Assembly (NCBI GenBank): GCA_034436355.1
Contig: DAOTVQ010000017.1
Span: 42,712 to 106,711 of the forward strand
Source: CP2-2F sp034436355
GTDB lineage: Bacteria; Chloroflexota; Anaerolineae; Aggregatilineales; UBA2796
Length of the DNA stretch: 64,000 nt
Reading direction: 5' to 3'
The position numbers and the translations under genes were made by a program. The notes below the pieces were generated by a model that did no database searches, had not been told where the DNA came from, and saw only the letters and a list, made by a program, of their open reading frames with translations. Shown here one piece after another: positions 1 through 7,063 of this stretch. Position 1 is the stretch's first letter, and each line of letters opens with the position of its first letter.

Positions 1-1
1 G

Positions 2-835
2 GCAGAAGGCGAATCGCTTGGGCAGTTGGCAAAGCTCGACACAATGGTGACGGTGATTGATGCTTACAACTTCCTGCGTGACTACGGCTCGGCGGACATG
101 CTGCACCAGCGCGGCATGGCAACGGGTGCTGAGGATCAGCGCACCGTGGTTGATTTGCTCATTGATCAGGTTGAGTTTGCCAATGTCATCTTGATCAACA
201 AGATTGATCTGGTCACTGTGGCTGAGCTTGAACGCTTGAGAGGCATTCTGCACCACTTAAATCCAGAGGCGCGCCTGATCGAATGCCGTGAAGGTGCTGT
301 TGATCCTGCTCAGATTCTTGCCACTGGCAGCTTCGATATGGATCGCGCCTCGCAATCTGCTGGTTGGCTGAAAGAGCTGCAAGGGCAGCATGTGCCAGAG
401 ACGGAAGAATATGGCATCACGAGTTTTGTCTACCGCGCCCACGCACCCATGCATCCCGACCGTTTTATGAAACTGCTCCGCAGCGGCACACTGGCGCAGG
501 TTCTGCGTGCGAAAGGCTATCTGTGGCTTGCCACACGCGATTACCCAGTGCTGTACTCACAGGCAGGCGGCGTAAAACGGATGGGCGCCTCCAGCTTTTG
601 GTGGGCAACCGTGCCTGATGATCAACGTCCCGCCGATGATCCCGAATTTCAGGCATACCTTGCTAAGTATTGGCGTGACCCTTATGGAGATCGGCGGCAA
701 GAGGTCGTCTTCATCGGCGTGCATATGGATCAGGCAGAAATCACGACACGCCTTGAGGCATGTTTGCTCACACCGCAAGAAATTGAGCGTGGCAAGTGGC
801 ACACCTTGCGCGATCCCTTTCCTAAATGGCGCTAG
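2..835 (+). CDS. COG0523 (CobW/ZigA/YciC-type) GTPase, 3' part only
   Basis: The reading frame is open from the first bases of the window, so the gene starts upstream and only the C-terminal about 277 residues are seen. The guanine-specificity motif NKIDL follows ANVILI, as in G3E GTPases, and the remainder fits the CobW C-terminal domain, with the Phe/Tyr-rich core around FVYRAHAPMHPDRF and a late MGASSFWW segment. The P-loop and the CxCC metal motif would lie before the window. Members insert or deliver metals to client proteins, and many are zinc metallochaperones induced in zinc starvation. The gene for a cysteine-free L33 starts only 18 nt downstream, which supports the zinc-related reading. 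The exact metal cannot be told from this fragment. Confidence 0.88.
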   Translation, partial: AEGESLGQLAKLDTMVTVIDAYNFLRDYGSADMLHQRGMATGAEDQRTVVDLLIDQVEFANVILINKIDLVTVAELERLRGILHHLNPEARLIECREGAVDPAQILATGSFDMDRASQSAGWLKELQGQHVPETEEYGITSFVYRAHAPMHPDRFMKLLRSGTLAQVLRAKGYLWLATRDYPVLYSQAGGVKRMGASSFWWATVPDDQRPADDPEFQAYLAKYWRDPYGDRRQEVVFIGVHMDQAEITTRLEACLLTPQEIERGKWHTLRDPFPKWR

Positions 836-853
836 GCAGAAAGGTTATTCCCA

Positions 854-1015
854 ATGGCAAAGAAAGACGTTCGTATTGTGATCAAGCTGGTTAGCACAGA
901 AAGTGGGCATGTCTACTACTCGCAGAAGAGCAAGCGCAACGACCCACAGCGGCTTGAACTGCGTAAGTATGACCCGATTCTGCGGCGGCACGCCCTCTAC
1001 CGCGAGTCCCGTTGA
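854..1015 (+). CDS. rpmG: 50S ribosomal protein L33, cysteine-free (Zn-independent) form
   Basis: This 53-residue protein is too short for routine gene finding but is unmistakable: MAKKDVRIVIKLVSTES at the N-terminus, then KSKRNDPQRLELRKYDP and a basic C-terminus ending RHALYRESR. L33 sits near the E site of the large ribosomal subunit. Zinc-binding forms carry two CxxC pairs; here the first pair is replaced by STES and the second is absent (KYDP, no Cys in the protein). The ATG follows an AAAGG-type ribosome binding site and lies 18 nt after the COG0523 GTPase, so the two are probably cotranscribed. In many bacteria the Cys-free L33 paralogue and COG0523 GTPases are Zur-controlled. Whether a Cys-containing L33 exists elsewhere in this genome cannot be seen. 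Confidence 0.93.
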   Translation: MAKKDVRIVIKLVSTESGHVYYSQKSKRNDPQRLELRKYDPILRRHALYRESR

Positions 1016-1060
1016 TGGAGGGCAGTGCGTGCTTTGGGCGGCATGTCCACGGCGTCACCC

Positions 1061-2884
1061 TCACTCGCAGCGCGTCCAGGCAGAGAGCAAACCAACCTTT
1101 ATCGCGTTGAAATCGCGCAGCAAGTCGCCATCGGCGCTCAGCACGCGCAGCCGCTGCCGCGCTGAACCACCTGTGTTGGTCAGCGGCGAGGTCAGCAGTG
1201 CCACCTGCTCATTATCCGGTGACCACAGCGCCATCGTCGAGCGCCGTTCGTCTTCATCAATCATGGTGGCGCGCTCGCCATCGCCCACTGCAATCTGCAA
1301 ATATTCGCGCCCTAGGCTATCGGCAGACATGATGATCGCCGCCTGTCCATCGGCTGCGCTGAACAGGATCGGCGGATTGCTGCCACGCCCTGAGAGCAGC
1401 CGATAGCGGTAGGTGCGGTCGCCGTTCGGCATGTAGCCATCAAGGTAGGTTTGCCCATCTTGGGCGCGCCACCACAGCGTCAGCCAGCCAGTGGCAGGCT
1501 CTTGGCGCAGCATTTCGTAAAGGCGCTCAGCGCGGATCAAGGTTTGTTGCGTGCCGCTGATCACGTCTACATGACCGATCACAAAGACGCCGCCTTCCTG
1601 CGCAACATAGCTGAGCGCCTGCGCGCCGCGCAGCCACAGCACTTCTCGGAACTGCTCATGCGTTGTGAGGTGCGTGTGTGCGCCGCTTGCCACGTCCAGC
1701 ACTTCTAGCGCCATGCGCGCCCCAACCTGACGCACCAGCGCAACTTGCCCGCGCTGATGGCTTTCATAAGCAGCTGTGACTGCCTCTCGGATGGGCATAA
1801 GCTGCCGATCTGCCAGCCTGTAGCGCATCAATTCGCCTGTGCCATCCCGATTGCGCTGCACAAACGCCACCGATTCGCCATCGGCTGCCCAATAGAAAGC
1901 GCGCAAGCCATCGCGCAGCATCAGGTCGCCGCCGGTCGTTACGCCGCCGATGGTGCGGTGCGTCTCGCCTGCCACTGTATATATGCTGAAATGCCAGTAG
2001 GGCGGATCAAAGTGGTAGATACCAACCGCTTCGCCCGTTGGTGACCAATTAAAGCGCCAATCAATATGTGGCGGCAAGGTCTCGCGGCGCTCAATGCCGC
2101 CCTCCGCCGAGATGACATACAGGCTTGGCACACCGCTTGCATCCGCGACGATGGCAGCCGCACGCCCAACCTGTGGCGCAACTGCAAAGGCGATGTAGGG
2201 CGGTACACCGCGCACCGCACCGATTGTATAGCTATGAATGGCATCCTCACGCGGCGACCAAAAATGCAGCGTCAGGCGGAATAGGTTATCCTGCGTGCTG
2301 AATAGCACATAGCGCCCTGCTTCCGCCCAGCCGTGAAAGTGCAGGTAATCGCCAACCACTGCCTGCTCAGCGATCAGCGCGCCGTCGGGCGTGTTGGCAG
2401 CCGCTTTGATCACGCCGCTGCGGACGAGCCAGACATAGCCGAGCAGATCGCTGTGCGGCGCCCAGCCCATGCCGATAACGGGTGTGCTGAGCTGCAAGCG
2501 CTGCGCGCCTGTACGCGGCGGCTGTGAGCGCCAGCACGTCATCAAATCGTTGCAGAAGGAAGGCGCATTCTGGCTGGGCGGCAGATCGTTGGGCTGCACA
2601 TAGAGGCTGTAGCGCCCGGTGTGCGCCTGATTAACATAAGCAATGTGTGTGCCATCGGGCGAGACTGCACCGCGCCGAATATCCAGTGGTGAGCCAGTCA
2701 CCCGCCGATCATGCATGTAAACGCCGCTGTTCAAATCCATCACCCAGTGTTGGCGCGCATTGTAGTAAAAGCGCAAGCAGGCATACTCACGCTGCGTGGC
2801 ACGTGCCACACCGACCGTCAGCCCGACCAACAACACAACTAAGGTGCCTAGCAAGGCAGCCCGCTTGAAAAGGCGCTTCGGCAT
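1061..2884 (-). CDS. Membrane-anchored TolB/WD40-like beta-propeller protein
   Basis: A 607-residue protein with a positively charged N-terminus followed by one hydrophobic segment (ALLGTLVVLLVGLTVGVA), which looks like a signal anchor or signal peptide. The rest is built of propeller blades of the TolB/PD40 kind, each with a W-(S/A)-P-(D/T)-G/N-like turn: SPDGTHIAYV, WAPHSDLLGYV, WSPTGEAVGIY, WAADGESVAFV and WSPDNEQVALL. Function is not deducible; such proteins act as extracytoplasmic binding scaffolds. A GTG 27 nt upstream (2909-2911) could also start translation and would overlap the murJ stop, but the ATG at 2884 gives the cleaner charged N-terminus. It lies directly downstream of murJ on the same strand, so cotranscription is likely. 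Confidence 0.8.
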   Translation of the reverse strand: MPKRLFKRAALLGTLVVLLVGLTVGVARATQREYACLRFYYNARQHWVMDLNSGVYMHDRRVTGSPLDIRRGAVSPDGTHIAYVNQAHTGRYSLYVQPNDLPPSQNAPSFCNDLMTCWRSQPPRTGAQRLQLSTPVIGMGWAPHSDLLGYVWLVRSGVIKAAANTPDGALIAEQAVVGDYLHFHGWAEAGRYVLFSTQDNLFRLTLHFWSPREDAIHSYTIGAVRGVPPYIAFAVAPQVGRAAAIVADASGVPSLYVISAEGGIERRETLPPHIDWRFNWSPTGEAVGIYHFDPPYWHFSIYTVAGETHRTIGGVTTGGDLMLRDGLRAFYWAADGESVAFVQRNRDGTGELMRYRLADRQLMPIREAVTAAYESHQRGQVALVRQVGARMALEVLDVASGAHTHLTTHEQFREVLWLRGAQALSYVAQEGGVFVIGHVDVISGTQQTLIRAERLYEMLRQEPATGWLTLWWRAQDGQTYLDGYMPNGDRTYRYRLLSGRGSNPPILFSAADGQAAIIMSADSLGREYLQIAVGDGERATMIDEDERRSTMALWSPDNEQVALLTSPLTNTGGSARQRLRVLSADGDLLRDFNAIKVGLLSAWTRCE

Positions 2885-2903
2885 ACTCTTTTCAGCCCAT
2901 GCC

Positions 2904-4568
2904 CTAATCACCCACTGTTTGAATGCGCCGCCGCGCCAAGATCAGACGCGGCAGTTGCAAGACTTCTTCCGTCCGCAGCAGCACCATCATGCCTAAATAC
3001 ACCACACCGCCGATCCCGATTTGGGCGCCCGCCTGCACCAACAGCACCAAGCGCCGATCAAAGGGCAGCGCCACCGATTCGATGATCGGCGCGGCTGCCA
3101 GCATTGCGGCAACCATCACCGCTGAGCCGATGCACGCCTTCAGGATGCTCTTGAGCAGCGCGCCCTCATCCATGCCTTGCCAGCGCCGCCGCAGCACCAC
3201 GACTAAAATCGAGACTTGGACGCCAACCGCGATGCTGTTTGCCAACGCCAAGCCCGCCGTCCGCAGCGGCTGCGTCAGGATAAGCGCCAGCACAAGGAAC
3301 AGCGCCGTTTCGATTGCCGCCGAGATCAACGGCGTGATCATATCTTTATCAGCGTAGAAGCTGCGCGCCACAATCTCTAGTGCGCTCCACGTCAGGATGC
3401 CCAGCGCAAACATCTGCAAAACCGCAAAAACACGATCTGCACTGGCAGGATCAAAGGCGCCGCCCTCTAAAATTGCCACCAATGGTCGCCCTGCCACCAC
3501 CATCATCAAAGCAGCAGGGATCGAGGCAATCAGCACAAAGCGCAGCGCGCCAGACATGGCAGCCCGTTTCCCGTTTAGATCACCATTGGCGCTGAGCGCG
3601 GCAAGCGTTGGGAAGATGACAATGCCCATCGCTGTGCCGATCAGCGTTTGGGGAAGCTGCATCAGCGTCCAGCCGCGATTGAAGGCAGACACTGAGCCAG
3701 ACTCAAAGGTAGAGGCGATGTTGTAGGCGATCAGCAAATCCACATTGGCAAGCCCTAAGCCAAGCGCACGCGGAATCATCAGGCGGATGACCTCGCGCAA
3801 TTCGGCGTTACGCCAGTTCAGGTAGGGCAGCCAGCGCGCCCGCACACGGATGAGCGCCGGTATCTGAATGCCCAAATGCAGCGCTGCACCGATCACCGCG
3901 CCGATTGCCGCGCCATAAATGCCGAAGAAGCGCGCAAGGAAGGCGACGCCAAGCAAATTGCCCACGTCATACATGATTGGCGCAACGGCAGGCGCCACAA
4001 AATGCTGATGGGTGTGCAGAATGCCGCTGCACAAGCCACTCACCGAGAAGATCATCAGGCTGAGCAGCAAGATTCGCATCAGGTTGGCAGTTTGCATCAC
4101 CAAGTCAGGGCGCGCTATGTAGAGGAACAACTCGCCGCTGAGTGGATCATCAAGGGCTTGGCTTGGTGCAAAAGGTGCGGCAAAGCCGGGCGCGATCAGG
4201 GTGCTGATGAGCTGCGGCGCAAAAATAAAGACCACAGTGCTGAGCAAAAGCGCCGCCAAAAAGATCGTATTCAGCACATTGGCAGCCAATTTCCACGCCT
4301 GATCGCGGTTGCCACGCGCCAACATCCCGCTAAAAATTGGGATGAAGGCGAAGGCAAGCGCGCCACCGCCGATCAGGTTATAGAGTTGTTCGGGCAATTG
4401 GTTGGCAGCCGCGAAGGTATCCCAATCCACGCCGACGCCAAAGCGATCCAAGCCGATCCACTTCTCAGAGAGGCTAAAGAGTTTGCCAAAGGCGAGAATG
4501 CCTATCACGACGACGGCAGAACGTGCAATCTTGCCCGCGGATGGCGCGCGGGTGTTCTCTGTGGTCAT
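2904..4568 (-). CDS. murJ: MurJ/MviN lipid II flippase
   Basis: A 554-residue polytopic membrane protein of the MOP superfamily with about 14 hydrophobic segments. The MurJ hallmarks are present: an N-terminal SEKWIGLDRFGVG segment, the FIPIFS motif after the first helices, and MQLPQTLIGTAMGIVIFPTL in the middle. MurJ flips the peptidoglycan precursor lipid II across the cytoplasmic membrane. The start at 4568 (MTTENTRAP) is preferred to the ATG 45 nt upstream because an AGGA lies 8-9 nt before it and the extra residues are unlike the family. The downstream propeller gene follows at once. A weak promoter candidate lies at 4602-4631. Confidence 0.93.
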   Translation of the reverse strand: MTTENTRAPSAGKIARSAVVVIGILAFGKLFSLSEKWIGLDRFGVGVDWDTFAAANQLPEQLYNLIGGGALAFAFIPIFSGMLARGNRDQAWKLAANVLNTIFLAALLLSTVVFIFAPQLISTLIAPGFAAPFAPSQALDDPLSGELFLYIARPDLVMQTANLMRILLLSLMIFSVSGLCSGILHTHQHFVAPAVAPIMYDVGNLLGVAFLARFFGIYGAAIGAVIGAALHLGIQIPALIRVRARWLPYLNWRNAELREVIRLMIPRALGLGLANVDLLIAYNIASTFESGSVSAFNRGWTLMQLPQTLIGTAMGIVIFPTLAALSANGDLNGKRAAMSGALRFVLIASIPAALMMVVAGRPLVAILEGGAFDPASADRVFAVLQMFALGILTWSALEIVARSFYADKDMITPLISAAIETALFLVLALILTQPLRTAGLALANSIAVGVQVSILVVVLRRRWQGMDEGALLKSILKACIGSAVMVAAMLAAAPIIESVALPFDRRLVLLVQAGAQIGIGGVVYLGMMVLLRTEEVLQLPRLILARRRIQTVGD

Positions 4569-4601
4569 AGGGCGATCCTGTTCAGGTACGGGTTGCCTAC
4601 T

Positions 4602-4631
4602 ACCATACCGCATCCTTGGGCAGCTTCACAA
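4602..4631 (-). promoter_or_regulatory. Weak sigma70-type promoter candidate for murJ
   Basis: Read on the minus strand there is TTGTGA (4626-4631), an 18-nt spacer, and TATGGT (4602-4607), about 34 nt before the murJ start codon. Both hexamers deviate from consensus, so this is a suggestion only. Confidence 0.28.
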
Positions 4632-4709
4632 GCGACGCTTGCCCAACGCTTCAAGGACGCTGCCCTACACCGTGAGCGTGCCAGTCAGCAGCGGCGGAAC
4701 TCCCCACGT

Positions 4710-4738
4710 TTGACATTCACCACCAACTCGTGTAAGAT
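4710..4738 (+). promoter_or_regulatory. Strong sigma70-type promoter for the cysteine synthase leader
   Basis: TTGACA (4710-4715), a spacer of exactly 17 nt, then TAAGAT (4733-4738). The -35 box is a perfect consensus match and the -10 has 4 of 6 bases. Transcription would start near 4745, giving a leader of about 318 nt before the start codon at 5063. This is the best-looking promoter in the window. Confidence 0.72.
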
Positions 4739-4744
4739 TCGCTT

Positions 4745-5062
4745 ATGACTGTCTCTCTAAACCTTAGTAACTAAAGGGTTGAGACCAATATGATTCAGCA
4801 GGTTTGCTTGTGTCTGAAGCAGGGGCGTAAGGCTTTGCTTCAAGGCACGCTGAACTGAGCGTTTTCCCTAGCCGTTTAAGCTAGGCAGCGCACACCAGCC
4901 GACATTTGAAGCGCCGAACGTCCCTGAATAAGCGCCCGCAGGCGGGCAGCTTATTTGGCATTCCGAAAGGACGTGCGGTGTTTTTTTGTGTCTATGGCTT
5001 GGTGTGCGCTTTTTGTTTGTCCGAGGCACGCAGAAGATGAGAAACAACGGAGAATGATCCGA
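4745..5062 (+). ncRNA. Structured 5' leader of cysteine synthase, candidate riboswitch or attenuator
   Basis: The non-coding stretch between the promoter and the start codon has several strong helices in order. TTCAGC (4794-4799) pairs with GCTGAA (4849-4854) and encloses TGAAGCA (4815-4821) with TGCTTCA (4836-4842). CCTAGC (4867-4872) pairs with GCTAGG (4880-4885). A long terminator stem fills 4912-4980. The arrangement of sensor-like stems, a terminator and then a biosynthetic gene is that of a transcription attenuator. I looked for the T-box core (GGGTGG.ACCGCG type) and for SAM-I core bases and did not find them, so the ligand and class are unknown. A stable small RNA ending at 4987 is the alternative. 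Confidence 0.5.
4912..4987 (+). terminator. Intrinsic terminator inside the cysteine synthase leader
   Basis: Positions 4912-4923 pair with 4969-4980 through 11 pairs and one A.G mismatch, and seven T residues follow directly (4981-4987). Inside is a second perfect helix, AATAAGC (4927-4933) with GCTTATT (4949-4955), continued by GCCCGC (4934-4939) with GCGGGC (4942-4947) and a two-base loop. It lies 75 nt upstream of the start codon, on the sense strand. Confidence 0.7.
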
Positions 5063-6007
5063 ATGGCTGTGCAGGCTTTTCCAAATGTTAACACACGCAG
5101 CACCGATCTTGAATCGTTGATCGGCAATACACCGCTGCTGCATTTGCAGCACATAACGGCACACTTGCCACCAAACATCGGCATTTATGCGAAAGCCGAA
5201 TGGACAAATCCCGGCGGCAGTGTGAAAGATCGTGCCGCCTTAAACATCATCCGCACCGCAGAGCGTGAAGGCAAGCTGCGGCGCGGCATGACGTTGGTAG
5301 ACAGCACCAGCGGCAACACTGGCATCGCCTACGCGATGCTGGGTGCGCTGCGCGGCATTCATGTGAAGCTCTTTGTGCCTGCCAACGCCAGCCCAGAGCG
5401 CCTTGCCATCCTGAACGCTTACGGTGCAGAGTTGGTGCTGACCGATCCGCTGGAAGGCTCTGATGGCGCCATCCGTGCCGTGCGCGCATTAGTTGCCCGT
5501 GAGCCTGAGCGCTACTTCTACGGCGATCAATATAACAATCCCGCCAACTGGCAGGCACACTACCACAGCACCGCCGTCGAGATTTGGCAGCAGACCGACG
5601 GCAGAGTCACGCACTTCATCGCCGGGCTAGGCACAACGGGTACCTTTATGGGGACGAGCCGCCGCCTGAAGGACTTCAACCCAGCCGTGCAGGTCATCGC
5701 TGTGCAGCCCGACTCGCCTTTTCACGGGTTGGAAGGCTTAAAGCACATGGAGACAGCTATCCAGCCGGGCATTTACGAGCCAACCCTCGCAGATCGGCAG
5801 CTTGGCATCAGCACCGATGAGACCTACGCGATGGCGCGCCGCTTGGCAAAAGAAGAAGGCGTGTTGGTGGGCATTAGTGCCGCGGCGGCGGTGGTCGGCG
5901 CGCTGCAAGTGGCAGAGGCGCTGGCTGCCCGCGAAGAATCAGGCGTGATCGTCACCATCTTCCCCGACTCCGCCTACAAATACCTCTCGCACGCGCCGTG
6001 GCGCTAG
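5063..6007 (+). CDS. cysM: Cysteine synthase (O-acetyl/phosphoserine sulfhydrylase, CysM-like)
   Basis: A PLP fold-type II enzyme of 314 residues joining an activated serine with sulfide (or thiosulfate) to make cysteine. Visible motifs: LIGNTPLLHL near the N-terminus, the PLP-lysine motif NPGGSVKDRAA, the phosphate or substrate loop STSGNTGIAYAM, the PLP-phosphate loop GLGTTGTFMGT, and the C-terminal Ser of FPDSAYKYLS that contacts the pyridine nitrogen. The frame is open further upstream, but the ATG at 5063 is chosen because GGAG lies 10 nt before it and the protein then begins like its family. CysK and CysM cannot be told apart securely. The terminator-containing leader suggests feedback control at transcription. 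Confidence 0.93.
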   Translation: MAVQAFPNVNTRSTDLESLIGNTPLLHLQHITAHLPPNIGIYAKAEWTNPGGSVKDRAALNIIRTAEREGKLRRGMTLVDSTSGNTGIAYAMLGALRGIHVKLFVPANASPERLAILNAYGAELVLTDPLEGSDGAIRAVRALVAREPERYFYGDQYNNPANWQAHYHSTAVEIWQQTDGRVTHFIAGLGTTGTFMGTSRRLKDFNPAVQVIAVQPDSPFHGLEGLKHMETAIQPGIYEPTLADRQLGISTDETYAMARRLAKEEGVLVGISAAAAVVGALQVAEALAAREESGVIVTIFPDSAYKYLSHAPWR

Positions 6008-6022
6008 TGGGTAAAACAATGT

Positions 6023-6046
6023 GGGCGGCTCTACAAAGAGCCGCCC
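6023..6046. terminator. Bidirectional terminator between convergent genes
   Basis: GGGCGGCTCT (6023-6032) pairs perfectly with AGAGCCGCCC (6037-6046) across a four-base loop. It lies between the stops of cysteine synthase (plus) and the 201-aa secreted protein (minus). The T-tracts are short on both sides. Confidence 0.65.
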
Positions 6047-6075
6047 GCATCATGTGCGCGTTTTGACCTAGCGGA

Positions 6076-6681
6076 TTAGCGTCCGGTGATGAACTTCACG
6101 CAGACCGTTGGGATATAGCCTGTGCGGGGACCCGCCACATGCACTTCTGTCCATTCATTGTAGAAAGTGCTGATCTGGGCTGGCACAGACTTGGGATTCG
6201 CAAACCACGTCTGCCCGTTCTTCAGTTTCGCCGAAGTTGGGAAATCTGGGTTGGGCAGTTGGAAGACGGTCACATCGCAGGTGATCTCTGCCAACACAAA
6301 GCCCGCCGGGGTCGGGAAGCCCTCGAAGCCGCAATTCTTGGAGATTGAAGCAAAGATGGGAATGAGTGGGCTGTACTGCCACGTATCGGCATAGATGAGC
6401 GTGCCATCTGGCACTTCTGGGAAATCCATGGAGAGCGTCAGGTTACCGTTAGCGTCCACTGTCTGAGATGGCACAAGATCAATAAAGCCTATATCGGCAA
6501 CAAAGACGAACAAATCATAGCGTGCGCCAGCTGGTGCGCCTGTAATGCGTAAGATCACAGTCGAGCAGGTGACGCTAAAGTTTGCTTGCGCAGCGGCGGC
6601 GGCAGGTTTCACATCCACGGCGCCTGTAAAAGTAAGCATGAGAGCAGCTAGAACTAACAAACTACGTTTAAGGTTCTTCAC
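6076..6681 (-). CDS. Small secreted protein with signal peptide, unknown function
   Basis: A 201-residue protein that I do not recognise. The N-terminus is a textbook signal peptide (MKNLKRSLLVLAALMLTFTG, cleavage probably after KPAAAAA). The mature part has two halves: residues 35-115 are beta-rich with a Cys at each end (VTCSTV, KNCGF), and 130-201 contain a Trp/Tyr-rich segment, QTWFANP and YNEWTEVHVAGPRTGYIP, that recalls an SH3b-like fold, with Cys at CDVTVF and TVCVKF. The four Cys could form two disulfides outside the cell. The GTG start is supported by an AGGAGGAG site 6-7 nt upstream, the strongest Shine-Dalgarno seen here, and by a good promoter, so it may be highly expressed. Confidence 0.82.
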   Translation of the reverse strand: MKNLKRSLLVLAALMLTFTGAVDVKPAAAAAQANFSVTCSTVILRITGAPAGARYDLFVFVADIGFIDLVPSQTVDANGNLTLSMDFPEVPDGTLIYADTWQYSPLIPIFASISKNCGFEGFPTPAGFVLAEITCDVTVFQLPNPDFPTSAKLKNGQTWFANPKSVPAQISTFYNEWTEVHVAGPRTGYIPTVCVKFITGR

Positions 6682-6726
6682 GGAAAACTCCTCCTATGTG
6701 GTGGTGATCACCTAAGCGTATAGCAC

Positions 6727-6756
6727 ATTATGGTTTGTAATGTTTATAGATGTCAA
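6727..6756 (-). promoter_or_regulatory. Sigma70-type promoter for the 201-aa secreted protein
   Basis: On the minus strand TTGACA (6751-6756), an 18-nt AT-rich spacer and CATAAT (6727-6732) lie about 45 nt before the GTG start. The -35 is perfect and the -10 has 5 of 6 bases. Confidence 0.62.
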
Positions 6757-7063
6757 GCAATTGTTTATGAAAAAATTGTAAAGAACCTGTAGCTAAACCA
6801 TCTGTTCATGGCTATAAACGGCGTGTGTTTTATGAATTTTGTAAAGAAAAAGAGATGTGTATGGCTGGTATGACCTTGCAAACTTGAGCCTGTTTCAATG
6901 CGTATCAGTTTGCGTTTCGCTTGTAGGTAGCGCTATGGACACCCTATAATGTGGTGATCTCGAGATGTGTTCCTCTCAAAATTACCGTTAATTATTTTTG
7001 AAATGCCTTCTGAAGGATCGGGCAATCCGCTTGTGCAGACTCACAAACTAAACTTTTGCCCGT
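6757..7063. other. AT-rich intergenic region, no gene seen
   Basis: About 300 nt that are clearly more AT-rich than the surroundings, with runs such as TTATTTTTGAAA near 6990. I see no coding sequence with a plausible start, no tRNA and no strong hairpin. It separates the promoter of the 201-aa gene from the end of the PEP-utilising enzyme gene, both on the minus strand, and may hold upstream promoter elements for the former. Confidence 0.5.

Noticed and set aside
3876..4748. 290-residue open frame on the plus strand over murJ
   Set aside because: It is an antisense frame of a well-supported membrane protein gene, and its product is Arg/Gln/His-rich without domain signs.
4745..4987. T-box or SAM riboswitch class for the cysteine leader
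   Set aside because: No T-box core and no SAM-I core bases were found; class left open.
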